NCBI RefSeq assembly: GCF_900090245.1
Contig: NZ_FMDN01000004.1
Span: 142,169-206,168 of the forward strand
DNA: 64,000 bases
Source: Micromonospora halophytica
Lineage (GTDB): Bacteria; Actinomycetota; Actinomycetes; Mycobacteriales; Micromonosporaceae
Reading direction: 5' to 3'
Shown: one piece after another, positions 57,260 through 64,000 of the stretch
How positions within the stretch are numbered: the first letter of the stretch is position 1
Layout of the letters: each line of letters begins with the position of its first letter
The notes under the pieces: generated by a model
Told to the model about the DNA's origin: nothing
The model's database searches: none
Seen by the model: the letters and a program-made list of their open reading frames with translations, nothing else
Made by a program: the position numbers and the translations under genes

Positions 57260-59611
57260 ATGCCACTGTCCACGATCGTCACCGGTCGGAAAGACGTCAC
57301 CATGCCGGCCTGGCCGGTGCCGGAGGAGCGGCGCACGGTCACCGTGCTCTTCGCCGACATCATCGGTTCCACGACACTGACCGAGCGGCTCGACCCGGAG
57401 GACGTGCGGGCCCTGCAACGGGCGTACTTCGACACCGTCGCCGGAGTGCTGCGGCGGTGGCACGGCGTGGTGGAGAAGTACGTCGGCGACGCGGTGATGG
57501 CGCTGTTCGGCGCCCGCCGCTCCGACGGGCTCGACGCGTACCGGGCGGTGCGGGCCGGGTTGGCGATCCAGCGGGCGCTGGACCGGCGGCCGATGCCGGG
57601 GGGCGTACGGCTGCGGGTGCGGGTCGGGATCGCCACCGGCGAGGCGATGGTCGACCTGGCCGCCGCCCGCGACGGCGGCCACTTCGCTGCCAGCGGCGCG
57701 GTGACCACCACCGCCGCCCGTTTGCAGGAGTACGCCACGGCGGGCGGCGTGGTCGTCTGCGCGGCCACCCACCGGGCCACCGCCGGGCTGGTCGACCAGC
57801 ACGCGCTCGCCCCGGCGGCACTCGCCGGCAAGGCGCTTCCGGTGGACGTCTGGCGGGTCACCGCGGCGGCCCGGCCCCGGCCGGCGCGGCACGAGGGGCC
57901 GCTGGTGGGCCGGCGACGCGAGCTGGCCACCGCCCAGGACCAGCTCGTGCGCGCCGCCCGGGAACGCCGGCCCCGCTGGGTGTCGCTGGTCGGCCCGGAC
58001 GGCATCGGGCGCAGCCGGCTGCTGCACGAGTTGCGCCGCACGGTGCGGCAGGTGGACGGGACGCCGGTGCGCTGGGGCGTGACGCACTGCCCGCCGTACC
58101 CGGAGGGGTCGCTCGCCCCGCTCGCCGACCTGGTCCGTGACCTCGCCGGGGTGGGCGGGACGGACCCGGCCCCGCTGGTCCGCCGGCGGCTGGCCGCCCT
58201 GGTGGACGGCCTGGGGCGGCCCGCCCGGTCGGCGTCGACCGTGGCGGCGCTGGCGGCGCTGCTGGCCCGGGACGACGCGGTGAGCGCGACCCGCGGCGCG
58301 GCCGCCTGCCGGCAGGTGCTGCTGGCGCTGGCCGCCCGGCAGCCGCTGGTGGTCGCGGTCGACGACCTCGACCGCGCCGCCCCCGAGCTGGGACGGTTCC
58401 TGCACACCCTGTTCGCGGCGGCCACCCTGCGCGGGCTGCCGCTGGCGGTGGTGGCCACCCACCGGCCGCACCGGGCCGACCTGCTGCCCGGCCCCACCGA
58501 CCGGTGCTGCCGGGTGGCGCTGTCGCCGCTCGGCACGGTCGACAGCGGACGGCTGCTGCGGCGGATGCTGACCCGCTCCGGCCGCCCGGCCGCGTTGGCC
58601 GCCCGGCTGCTGCCCCTGGTCGCCGGCATCCCCGGCCACGCCGCCGCCTACGTGGCCGACACCGGCCGGGCCGCAGACGTCCGGGCGGCCGGCTCTCCGG
58701 ACGCCGCCGCACGCCCGTGGCCCACTGCAACTGCGGCGGAGCCGACGCTGCCCGAGTCGGTACGACGGGTGGCCGGCGCCCGGCTGGACCGTCTCGACGG
58801 CGCGGGCCGGGCGGTGCTGATGGCCGGCGCGACCCTCGGCGGGGAGTTCACCCCGACGGCGGTCGACCGGCTGCTCGGCTGGTCGAGCGGCCTGGCGGCG
58901 GCGGCGCTCGGCCGGCTCGCCGGGGAGGAACTGCTGCGACCCGCGCCGGGCGGCCGGTACGTGATCGTGGACCCCGCCGTGCGCCGGGTCGCCTACGACC
59001 GGCTGCCACGGGCGGTGCGGGCCGAGTTCATCCGGCGGGCCCGGGCGTACCTCGCACCGACCGGTGCCGCCCAGGGCGACCGGTCGCCGGCCACCGGGGC
59101 GGCTCAGGGCCCCCTGGCCGACCCCGGCCGCCGGCCCGAGGGCCCGGTGCGCCGGCCGGCCGCGCCTGCCGCAGCCACGGCGGTCGCCCGTCGACCGGGC
59201 AGGTCCGCCGGGCACGCGAACGCCGTCCCGCACGCCGGTGGCGCACTCGCGCCGGCGTCCACGATGGTCGACCAGGGCGCCGCCGGACTCGACGAACTGT
59301 CCGGCCCGACCGGGCGGCGACGCCCACCCTGGTCGCCCGGGTTCGTGCCGGCCGCCGTCGCCGTCCCGTCGTCACCCGCCGCCGTCGCCCTGCCGCCGTC
59401 ACCGGCCACCCCGGTCGCCGTCGCCCTCCACCGGTCACCGGCCGCCTTTGACGCCGCTCTCCCGCCGTCACCGGCCGTCGTCACCCTTCCCCGGTCACCG
59501 GTCGCCGCCGTTCTCCCGCCGTCATCCGTCGTCACCGGTGGATCGGTCGGGTGGACCGGCGCCCCCGCGCCACCGCTCGTCGCCGGACCGGCGCGGCCCC
59601 GCGCGGCGTGA
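57260..59611 (+). CDS. Class III adenylate cyclase-like/AAA ATPase regulator with variant Walker A
   Basis: A 783-residue protein. Residues 25-200 form a class III nucleotide cyclase domain with both metal aspartates (Asp33 in LFADIIGST, Asp77 in KYVGDAVMALFG). Residues 212 to about 600 form a STAND-like ATPase whose P-loop reads GPDGIGRS (245-252), with Arg251 in place of the catalytic Lys. The last 180 residues are a Pro/Ala/Val-rich repetitive tail. ATG 57260 is preferred since AAAGG lies at good spacing; GTG 57251 is possible. It is divergent from the LAL gene. It probably acts as a signalling scaffold or nucleotide cyclase. Confidence 0.82.
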   Translation: MPLSTIVTGRKDVTMPAWPVPEERRTVTVLFADIIGSTTLTERLDPEDVRALQRAYFDTVAGVLRRWHGVVEKYVGDAVMALFGARRSDGLDAYRAVRAGLAIQRALDRRPMPGGVRLRVRVGIATGEAMVDLAAARDGGHFAASGAVTTTAARLQEYATAGGVVVCAATHRATAGLVDQHALAPAALAGKALPVDVWRVTAAARPRPARHEGPLVGRRRELATAQDQLVRAARERRPRWVSLVGPDGIGRSRLLHELRRTVRQVDGTPVRWGVTHCPPYPEGSLAPLADLVRDLAGVGGTDPAPLVRRRLAALVDGLGRPARSASTVAALAALLARDDAVSATRGAAACRQVLLALAARQPLVVAVDDLDRAAPELGRFLHTLFAAATLRGLPLAVVATHRPHRADLLPGPTDRCCRVALSPLGTVDSGRLLRRMLTRSGRPAALAARLLPLVAGIPGHAAAYVADTGRAADVRAAGSPDAAARPWPTATAAEPTLPESVRRVAGARLDRLDGAGRAVLMAGATLGGEFTPTAVDRLLGWSSGLAAAALGRLAGEELLRPAPGGRYVIVDPAVRRVAYDRLPRAVRAEFIRRARAYLAPTGAAQGDRSPATGAAQGPLADPGRRPEGPVRRPAAPAAATAVARRPGRSAGHANAVPHAGGALAPASTMVDQGAAGLDELSGPTGRRRPPWSPGFVPAAVAVPSSPAAVALPPSPATPVAVALHRSPAAFDAALPPSPAVVTLPRSPVAAVLPPSSVVTGGSVGWTGAPAPPLVAGPARPRAA
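59350..59545 (+). repeat. Degenerate tandem repeats coding a Pro-rich tail
   Basis: Roughly 45-base degenerate units built on CCGCCGTCACCGG and GTCACCGGCCG, encoding repeated SPAxxxALPP-like segments at the C-terminus of the cyclase/ATPase protein. The tail is likely disordered. Confidence 0.6.
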
Positions 59612-59633
59612 CGCGTCGATCCGGCCGGGCCGG

Positions 59634-60209
59634 TCAGCCGGCGGGCAGTGCGGCGAGGAACCCCTCGACGCGGTCCCAGGTCAGCGCCGTGGCGTCGGCG
59701 TCGTGGTCCGGCACGTCGGGATCGGTGAAGAGGTGGCCGGGGCCGGGGTACCGGAAGACGCGCAGCCGCGCGCCGGCGGCGTTCATCGCCCGTTCCCAGT
59801 CGTCGATCTCGGCCTGTGGCTCGTACTCGTCGGGATCGGCCAGGTGCAGCTGGACCGGCAGCCCCGGACGGACCGTCGCCGGGTCGGCGCCGGTGCCGTG
59901 CAGGAGCAGCAGCCCGGCGGCGGCGGGCCGTTCGGCCAGCAGCGCGCCGGCCACCCCCGCGCCCATCGAGTAGCCGGCCAGCACCGTCTCCGGCGGCAGC
60001 GGGGCGAGCGCCGCCCGGCCGCGCCGCAGCACCTCGTCCTGGCTCACCTTCGCCAGCAGGGCGAAGCCCTCCTCGACGGTGGCGGCGGCGGGCACGCCGT
60101 ACAGGTCGGGGGTGACCACCCGGTGCCCGGCGGCGCGCAGCCGCTCGGCGTCGGCCAGCACGGCGGGCCGCAGCCCGAAGACGGAGTGCAGGAGCGCGAT
60201 GTGGGCCAC
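59634..60209 (-). CDS. Dienelactone hydrolase family protein
   Basis: A 191-residue alpha/beta hydrolase of the DLH family: VTPDLYGVP, the nucleophile elbow LAGYSMGAGVAG, and the C-terminal YPGPGHLFTDPD with the catalytic His. The nucleophile is Ser where classical dienelactone hydrolases have Cys, as in many actinobacterial relatives. The substrate is unknown. It converges with the cyclase/ATPase gene and follows the glycosyltransferase on the minus strand. Confidence 0.85.
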   Translation of the reverse strand: MAHIALLHSVFGLRPAVLADAERLRAAGHRVVTPDLYGVPAAATVEEGFALLAKVSQDEVLRRGRAALAPLPPETVLAGYSMGAGVAGALLAERPAAAGLLLLHGTGADPATVRPGLPVQLHLADPDEYEPQAEIDDWERAMNAAGARLRVFRYPGPGHLFTDPDVPDHDADATALTWDRVEGFLAALPAG

Positions 60210-60263
60210 GGCCCCATCCTGCCCCGTCCGGCCGGCCGTGTCCGACCGCCACGGCGTGGCCGG

Positions 60264-61373
60264 TCAGACCAGCGCCTCGAGCCGAGGCACCAGCTCGGCC
60301 GGCGCGGGCATCGTGGCCATCTCCCCGGCCACCTCACGGGCGGCCGAGGCCAGCGCGCCATCGGTGACCAGCCGGGTCAGCAACGCGGCGGTGACGGCGC
60401 GGACCGGCGCGGCCAGCCCCGCGCCCCGGGCGGCCACCAGCTCGGCGTTGTGCCGGCGGTCGCCCGGCCCCACCGTCGCCAGCTGCGGGGCCCCGGCGGC
60501 CAGGGCGGCGTAGACGCTGCCGGCGCCGCCGTGGTGGACCAGCGCCGCGCCGGCCGTCAGCGCCGTGCCCAGCGGGATCCATCCGACGGTACGCACGTTG
60601 CGCGGCAGGCCGGCCCGGGCCAGCCGAGGCTCGGGGCGGACGAGCACGAAGTCGGCGTCGACCCGCTGCGCGGCGGCGACCACCGCTCGCATCGGCCCCG
60701 CCGCACCCGGCCCGGCCACGGTGCTGCGGCTGACCAGGATCCGGGACCGGTCGCCCGGCTCGCGCAGCCAGTCGGGCAGCTCTCCCGCGCCGCCGTGCGC
60801 GGCGTACCGCATCGGCCAGCCCTGCTGGGTGAGCACGCTCGGCGGGGCGACGGCGATCGCGGCGGCCGGTGACGGCACGGCGCTCAGCCCGTGCCGCGCC
60901 AGCGCCCCGCCGAGCCGTTCGGTGGTCGCCCGGACCAGTTCCCGACCGTCGAAGAGGGAGTTCTCCTGGCGTACCGCCGGGACGCCGACCCGGGCGGCGG
61001 CGAGCGCGCCCGCCACCGCGAGCGGCTCGTGGACGACCAGGTCGGGCCGCCACTGCCGGGCCAGCGCGACCAGCCCGTCGGCCAACTGGTCGTTGACCCG
61101 CCCGAAGAGCCGGGCGGCACCCCGGGTGCCGGCCGTGCCGGCCAGCTCGGCCCGGGCGAGCAGCGGGTGACGCAGCAGCAGGGACCGGGCGATCGGCCCG
61201 AAGGCGAAGCGCGGCGCGACGTCGCGCACCGGCAGGCCCACGTCGGGCCCGGGAAGGCCGTCGGCGGCGCTGGCCACGAGCACGTCGTGGCCGGCGTCGC
61301 GCAGCGCCACGGCGAGCGGGACCATCGGCAGGACGTGACCCGTCATCGGTGCGGAGACCACCAGCACACGCAT
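60264..61373 (-). CDS. MGT-type (GT1) glycosyltransferase
   Basis: A 369-residue GT-B glycosyltransferase. The N-terminal VLVVSAPMTGHVLPMVPLAVALRDAGHDV is the acceptor-domain hallmark, and VRTVGWIPLGTALTAGAALVHHGGAGSVYAALAAGAPQL is the sugar-nucleotide-binding signature (HHGGAG). Enzymes of this branch glycosylate macrolides, aromatic polyketides and similar molecules. At 12 kb from the PKS and with no deoxysugar genes nearby, a role in that pathway is possible but unsupported. Confidence 0.88.
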   Translation of the reverse strand: MRVLVVSAPMTGHVLPMVPLAVALRDAGHDVLVASAADGLPGPDVGLPVRDVAPRFAFGPIARSLLLRHPLLARAELAGTAGTRGAARLFGRVNDQLADGLVALARQWRPDLVVHEPLAVAGALAAARVGVPAVRQENSLFDGRELVRATTERLGGALARHGLSAVPSPAAAIAVAPPSVLTQQGWPMRYAAHGGAGELPDWLREPGDRSRILVSRSTVAGPGAAGPMRAVVAAAQRVDADFVLVRPEPRLARAGLPRNVRTVGWIPLGTALTAGAALVHHGGAGSVYAALAAGAPQLATVGPGDRRHNAELVAARGAGLAAPVRAVTAALLTRLVTDGALASAAREVAGEMATMPAPAELVPRLEALV

Positions 61374-61456
61374 CCGTCCGATCGTAGGCCGTGCCGCACC
61401 GGCCGTGGGGGCGGCCGGTCAGCCGGGCGGGCCGGCGGCGGCGCCCCGGCCGCAGT

Positions 61457-61960
61457 TCAAGCCGTACTTCGACCAGCGTCCGGGACGAGCGTGCGGCTGC
61501 GCCCGCGGAACTCGGCGACCACCTCGTCGCCGCGCCGGACGGTGACGTCGTAGATGCCGCTGCGGCCGTACCGGGTGCGTTCGGTGGCGTGCGCGGTGAG
61601 CAGGTCGCCCTCGCGGACCGGGCGCAGGAAGCTGATCTCGCCCCCGGCGGCGACGGTCACCGGGCCGTGGCTGTTGCAGGCCAGCGCGAACGCCGTGTCG
61701 GCGAGCAGGAAGACGTAGCCGCCGTGGCCGATGGCGTGACCGTTGAGCATGGCCGCGGTCACCCGCATCCGTGCCTCCGCCGCCCCGCCGCCGGCGGAGA
61801 CCAGCTCGATGCCGAGGCTGCGGGACGCGACGTCCGCGTCGAACATGTCGTGCGCGGCGGTACGCTCCGACGCCGCCGCGCCGTTCCCGGCCGCCATCAA
61901 CCCACCCGCCGCCGGTCGACGGGTGTCCGCTCCTCCGGTCGAGGGACCGCGGTCCTGCAC
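61457..61960 (-). CDS. PaaI-type hotdog thioesterase
   Basis: A 167-residue hotdog-fold thioesterase. The GTG at 61960 is chosen for the AGGAGG just upstream, although the conserved fold begins near MAAGNGAAASERTAAHDMF. The PaaI pattern is clear: LVSAGGGAAEARMRVTAAMLNGHAIGHGGYVFLLADTAFALACNSHG. The family hydrolyses hydroxyphenylacetyl-CoA and related aryl-CoA esters that escape epoxide catabolism. No other paa genes are here. Confidence 0.87.
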   Translation of the reverse strand: MQDRGPSTGGADTRRPAAGGLMAAGNGAAASERTAAHDMFDADVASRSLGIELVSAGGGAAEARMRVTAAMLNGHAIGHGGYVFLLADTAFALACNSHGPVTVAAGGEISFLRPVREGDLLTAHATERTRYGRSGIYDVTVRRGDEVVAEFRGRSRTLVPDAGRSTA

Positions 61961-62217
61961 GACGCTCCTCCTGCCAGTCGTCACCGACGACCGGGACCCG
62001 CGCCGGCCGCCCCGCGTACCGTACGCCGCCCCGGCGCAGGTCACCATGGCGACGGCGGGTGATTGACGGGTGCCACTGACCGGGCGACGCGGCGGGTGGG
62101 GCGCGGGTTAGGGTGGGTGTCGGCGGTGGGGCCCGCCGTCCCGGTCGTGGCCGGGAGAACCGCGTCGGGTACGCCAACGGTCCCTGCCAGTGGCCCGCGT
62201 ACTGGTGGGGAGGACGG

Positions 62218-62688
62218 GTGTCGGAACCGCGTCGTATCGACCCCGACGTCGACCTGCGGGTGCCTGCCGACCGCGGTGAACTCGACGCGCACCCGGTGAC
62301 GGTGCTCGGCGCCATCGCCGCGGGCGGGGTGCTCGGCGCGCTGGCCCGGGCCGGCGTCCAGGCGGCCCTGCCGCACTCCCCGACCGGTTTCCCCTGGGCG
62401 ACCTTCGCGGTCAACGTGACCGGGTGCCTGCTGATCGGAGCGCTGATGGCGGTGCTCGGCCGGCGTCGGGTCGCCCCGCTGACCCGCCCGTTCCTCGGCG
62501 TCGGCGTGCTGGGCGGGTTCACCACCTTCTCCGCGTACGTGGTCGACGTCCACGCGGCGCTCGTCGCCGGTGCCCCGGTGACCGCGCTGGCGTACCTGGC
62601 GACGACCCTGGTGGCCGGGTTGCTGGCGGTCGTCGCCGGGGACGCGCTGGCCGCGCAGGTGCTGGCGCACCGCGGAGGTGGACGGTGA
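62218..62688 (+). CDS. crcB: Fluoride channel CrcB/Fluc subunit 1
   Basis: A 156-residue Fluc protein starting at GTG 62218 with GGGGAGGAC upstream. About 30 N-terminal residues precede four membrane helices. Characteristic segments are GGVLGALARAGVQ, PWATFAVNVTGCLLIGALM and GVLGGFTTFSAYVVD, the last carrying the Phe-box region. It overlaps the second subunit by GTGA. Dual-gene Fluc channels are heterodimers exporting fluoride. Confidence 0.9.
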   Translation: MSEPRRIDPDVDLRVPADRGELDAHPVTVLGAIAAGGVLGALARAGVQAALPHSPTGFPWATFAVNVTGCLLIGALMAVLGRRRVAPLTRPFLGVGVLGGFTTFSAYVVDVHAALVAGAPVTALAYLATTLVAGLLAVVAGDALAAQVLAHRGGGR

Positions 62689-63047
62689 CGGTGCTGCTCG
62701 TCGCCCTCGGGGCTGCGCTCGGTGCCCCGCTGCGCTACCTCGTCGACCGGGCCGTGCAGGCCCGGCACGGCTCGACCCTCCCCTGGGGCACGTTGACCGT
62801 CAACGTCGCCGGGTCGCTGCTGCTGGGCGTGGTCGTCGCGATCCCGGCCGGGCCCGCCGTCAGCGCGCTGCTCGGCACCGGCTTCTGCGGCGCGCTCACC
62901 ACCTGGTCCACCTTCGGGTACGAGACGGTGCGGCTGGCCCGGGCCGGCGACCGGCATCGCGCCCTGGCCAACGCCCTGCTCAGCGTGGTCGCCGGGCTCG
63001 CCGCCGCCGCGCTCGGGTACGCGGTGGCGCGGCTGGCGGCCGGCTGA
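62685..63047 (+). CDS. crcB: Fluoride channel CrcB/Fluc subunit 2
   Basis: A 120-residue Fluc subunit with four membrane helices from GTG 62685: GAALGAPLRYLVDRAVQ, WGTLTVNVAGSLLLGVV and GTGFCGALTTWSTFGYETV. It assembles antiparallel with the first subunit. No fluoride riboswitch was convincingly found before the pair. Confidence 0.92.
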   Translation: MTVLLVALGAALGAPLRYLVDRAVQARHGSTLPWGTLTVNVAGSLLLGVVVAIPAGPAVSALLGTGFCGALTTWSTFGYETVRLARAGDRHRALANALLSVVAGLAAAALGYAVARLAAG

Positions 63048-63245
63048 CACCGCCCCGGCGGCCGGGGCGTGCCGGCGTACGGCCACCGGGCCGGAGCAGG
63101 CGTATGGTGGGCCCACGCGGTCGTCGTCAGGGACACCCGCACACCCGACGGATCCGGGACTGACCGACCAGCCACGGCCACACGGACGTTGTTTCCGGGC
63201 CGACGAGGCGTCCGATCGGCACGACACGGGGATCGAGGTGGCGCG

Positions 63246-64000
63246 ATGGAGTGGTTGCTGGCACCGGCGACCCCGGCGGCGGCGAGCGCGCTACGCACCG
63301 AGTTGACCGCGTTCCTGCGCCGGCACGCCCAGGAACGCGACGAGGTCGAGGACGCCGGCCTGGTCGTCTCCGAGCTGGTGGGCAACGCGGTCGAGCACGC
63401 CGGCGGTCCGGTCTGGGTGGGTCTGGACTGGTCCGCCGCGCAGCCCTCGCTGGTGGTGCACGACCTCGGCCCCTCCTTCGACCTCGCCGCCCTGCCGCCG
63501 TCCGGGATCGGCAGCATCCGGGGCCGTGGCCTGTGGCTGGTGCGCCAGCTCGCCGGGGATCTGGACGTGGTGGCGAAACGCGGCACCGGCAAGCGGGTAC
63601 GCACCGTGCTCCCGGTCACCCGCCGGGTCGAGCCGACCTACGATCCGCCTCGTCGCGAGGTCAACCCGCTGCCCACCCCCGACGAGGCCGGCCCGCGCGG
63701 GTTCGGCAGGGAGCCCTTCCTGCGCGCGCTCGTCGTCGAGCTGGCCCGCACGGCGGAGAACCGGCAGGGCCCGGCCGCGGCCGAGGAGATGGTGGCCCAG
63801 GTGGGCGCGACCGTCGGCGGGCAGATGGAGGACGAGTACCGCCGGGCCCGGGAACTGGTCGGCCGGCTCACCGCCGAGCAGGTCGCCGACTGCTACCTGC
63901 GGCTCAAGTCCGCCATCGACGGCGACTTCTACGTCATCTCCGTCGGCACCGACCGGATCGTGCTGGGCAACCGGCACTGCCCGTTCGGTGACACCGTGCG
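63246..64000 (+). CDS. HATPase_c protein with C-terminal sensory domain, partial
   Basis: Runs off the right edge after 251 residues. Residues 1-125 form an anti-sigma/RsbW-like ATPase domain: the N-box is VVSELVGNAVEHAGG and the G-box is GIGSIRGRGLWLVRQLAG. After a linker, REPFLRALVVELARTAE through LTAEQVADCYLRLKSAIDGDFYVIS and VLGNRHCPFGD resembles the methanogen output domain (MetOD1), with a Cys that may bind metal. It is likely a regulator in a sigma-factor or redox circuit. ATG 63246 follows a GAGGTG. Confidence 0.8.
   Translation, partial: MEWLLAPATPAAASALRTELTAFLRRHAQERDEVEDAGLVVSELVGNAVEHAGGPVWVGLDWSAAQPSLVVHDLGPSFDLAALPPSGIGSIRGRGLWLVRQLAGDLDVVAKRGTGKRVRTVLPVTRRVEPTYDPPRREVNPLPTPDEAGPRGFGREPFLRALVVELARTAENRQGPAAAEEMVAQVGATVGGQMEDEYRRARELVGRLTAEQVADCYLRLKSAIDGDFYVISVGTDRIVLGNRHCPFGDTV

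Noticed and set aside
62095..62217. Possible fluoride (crcB) riboswitch ahead of the crcB pair
   Set aside because: Some GC-rich hairpins are present, but the conserved GGcGATGG and GCTGATGACTCCT-type blocks are not recognisable. A covariance search would settle it.

Overview
The window looks like chromosomal DNA of a very GC-rich, GTG-start-using actinomycete, most likely Micromonosporaceae (Micromonospora-like). The grounds are the gene repertoire (LAL regulator, DUF5995, LigD-type polymerase, whiE-like type II PKS, many secreted proteases and lipases), dense translational overlaps (ATGA/GTGA) and the base composition. No rRNA, tRNA, CRISPR array, transposase or phage gene was seen.

Layout. 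(1) 1-10.3 kb is housekeeping and accessory: a LigD-type polymerase (partial), a Sua5/YciO protein, a histidine phosphatase with an apparent frameshift, a secreted S8 protease, a hemerythrin, a metallophosphoesterase, glyA behind a ZTP (pfl) riboswitch, and an L-ribulokinase. (2) 10.4-19.5 kb is the first biosynthetic block: hpgT, hmo, an alpha/beta hydrolase and a P450 in one operon, a secreted SGNH hydrolase, then a divergent acyl-adenylating ligase with an MFS exporter. (3) 19.5-22.5 kb is a spacer of unrelated genes, including an S1 protease. (4) 22.6-33.9 kb is a tight 12-gene minus-strand operon: two ACPs, a KS-like protein, a small Ketoacyl-synt_2 protein, an acyl ligase, a KS, 4-hydroxymandelate synthase (hmaS), a PhyH oxygenase, a DUF3050 (heme-oxygenase-fold) protein, E1 alpha and beta of a 2-oxoacid dehydrogenase, and an ATP-grasp ligase. 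A PPTase, another acyl ligase and an SMR pump follow. (5) 37.0-48.4 kb is a whiE/pentangular-type aromatic type II PKS: TcmI-type cyclase, AccDA fusion, BCCP, AccC, an ACP-aromatase fusion, cupin, KS-alpha, CLF and an ABM monooxygenase in one nine-gene operon. Divergent from it are a SARP regulator, a second TcmI cyclase and an FAD hydroxylase. (6) 48.6-64 kb is mostly ordinary: an HhH protein, an LtrA remnant, a secreted beta-helix protein, DUF5995, a LAL regulator divergent from a cyclase/ATPase regulator, a glycosyltransferase, a thioesterase, paired crcB fluoride channels and a partial HATPase protein.

How it fits together. HmaS, Hmo and HpgT form the complete route from 4-hydroxyphenylpyruvate to 4-hydroxyphenylglycine, via 4-hydroxymandelate and 4-hydroxyphenylglyoxylate. 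No NRPS is present. Instead there is a discrete KS/ACP/ligase set whose gene content recalls aryl-polyene synthases but which has no visible ketoreductase or dehydratase, plus E1 alpha/beta that could turn an arylglyoxylate into an aroyl unit. The whiE-like PKS next to it carries its own full acetyl-CoA carboxylase. My inference is a composite or two abutting clusters in which an aryl unit is made, activated and extended, possibly feeding or decorating an aromatic polyketide. The product cannot be read from sequence.
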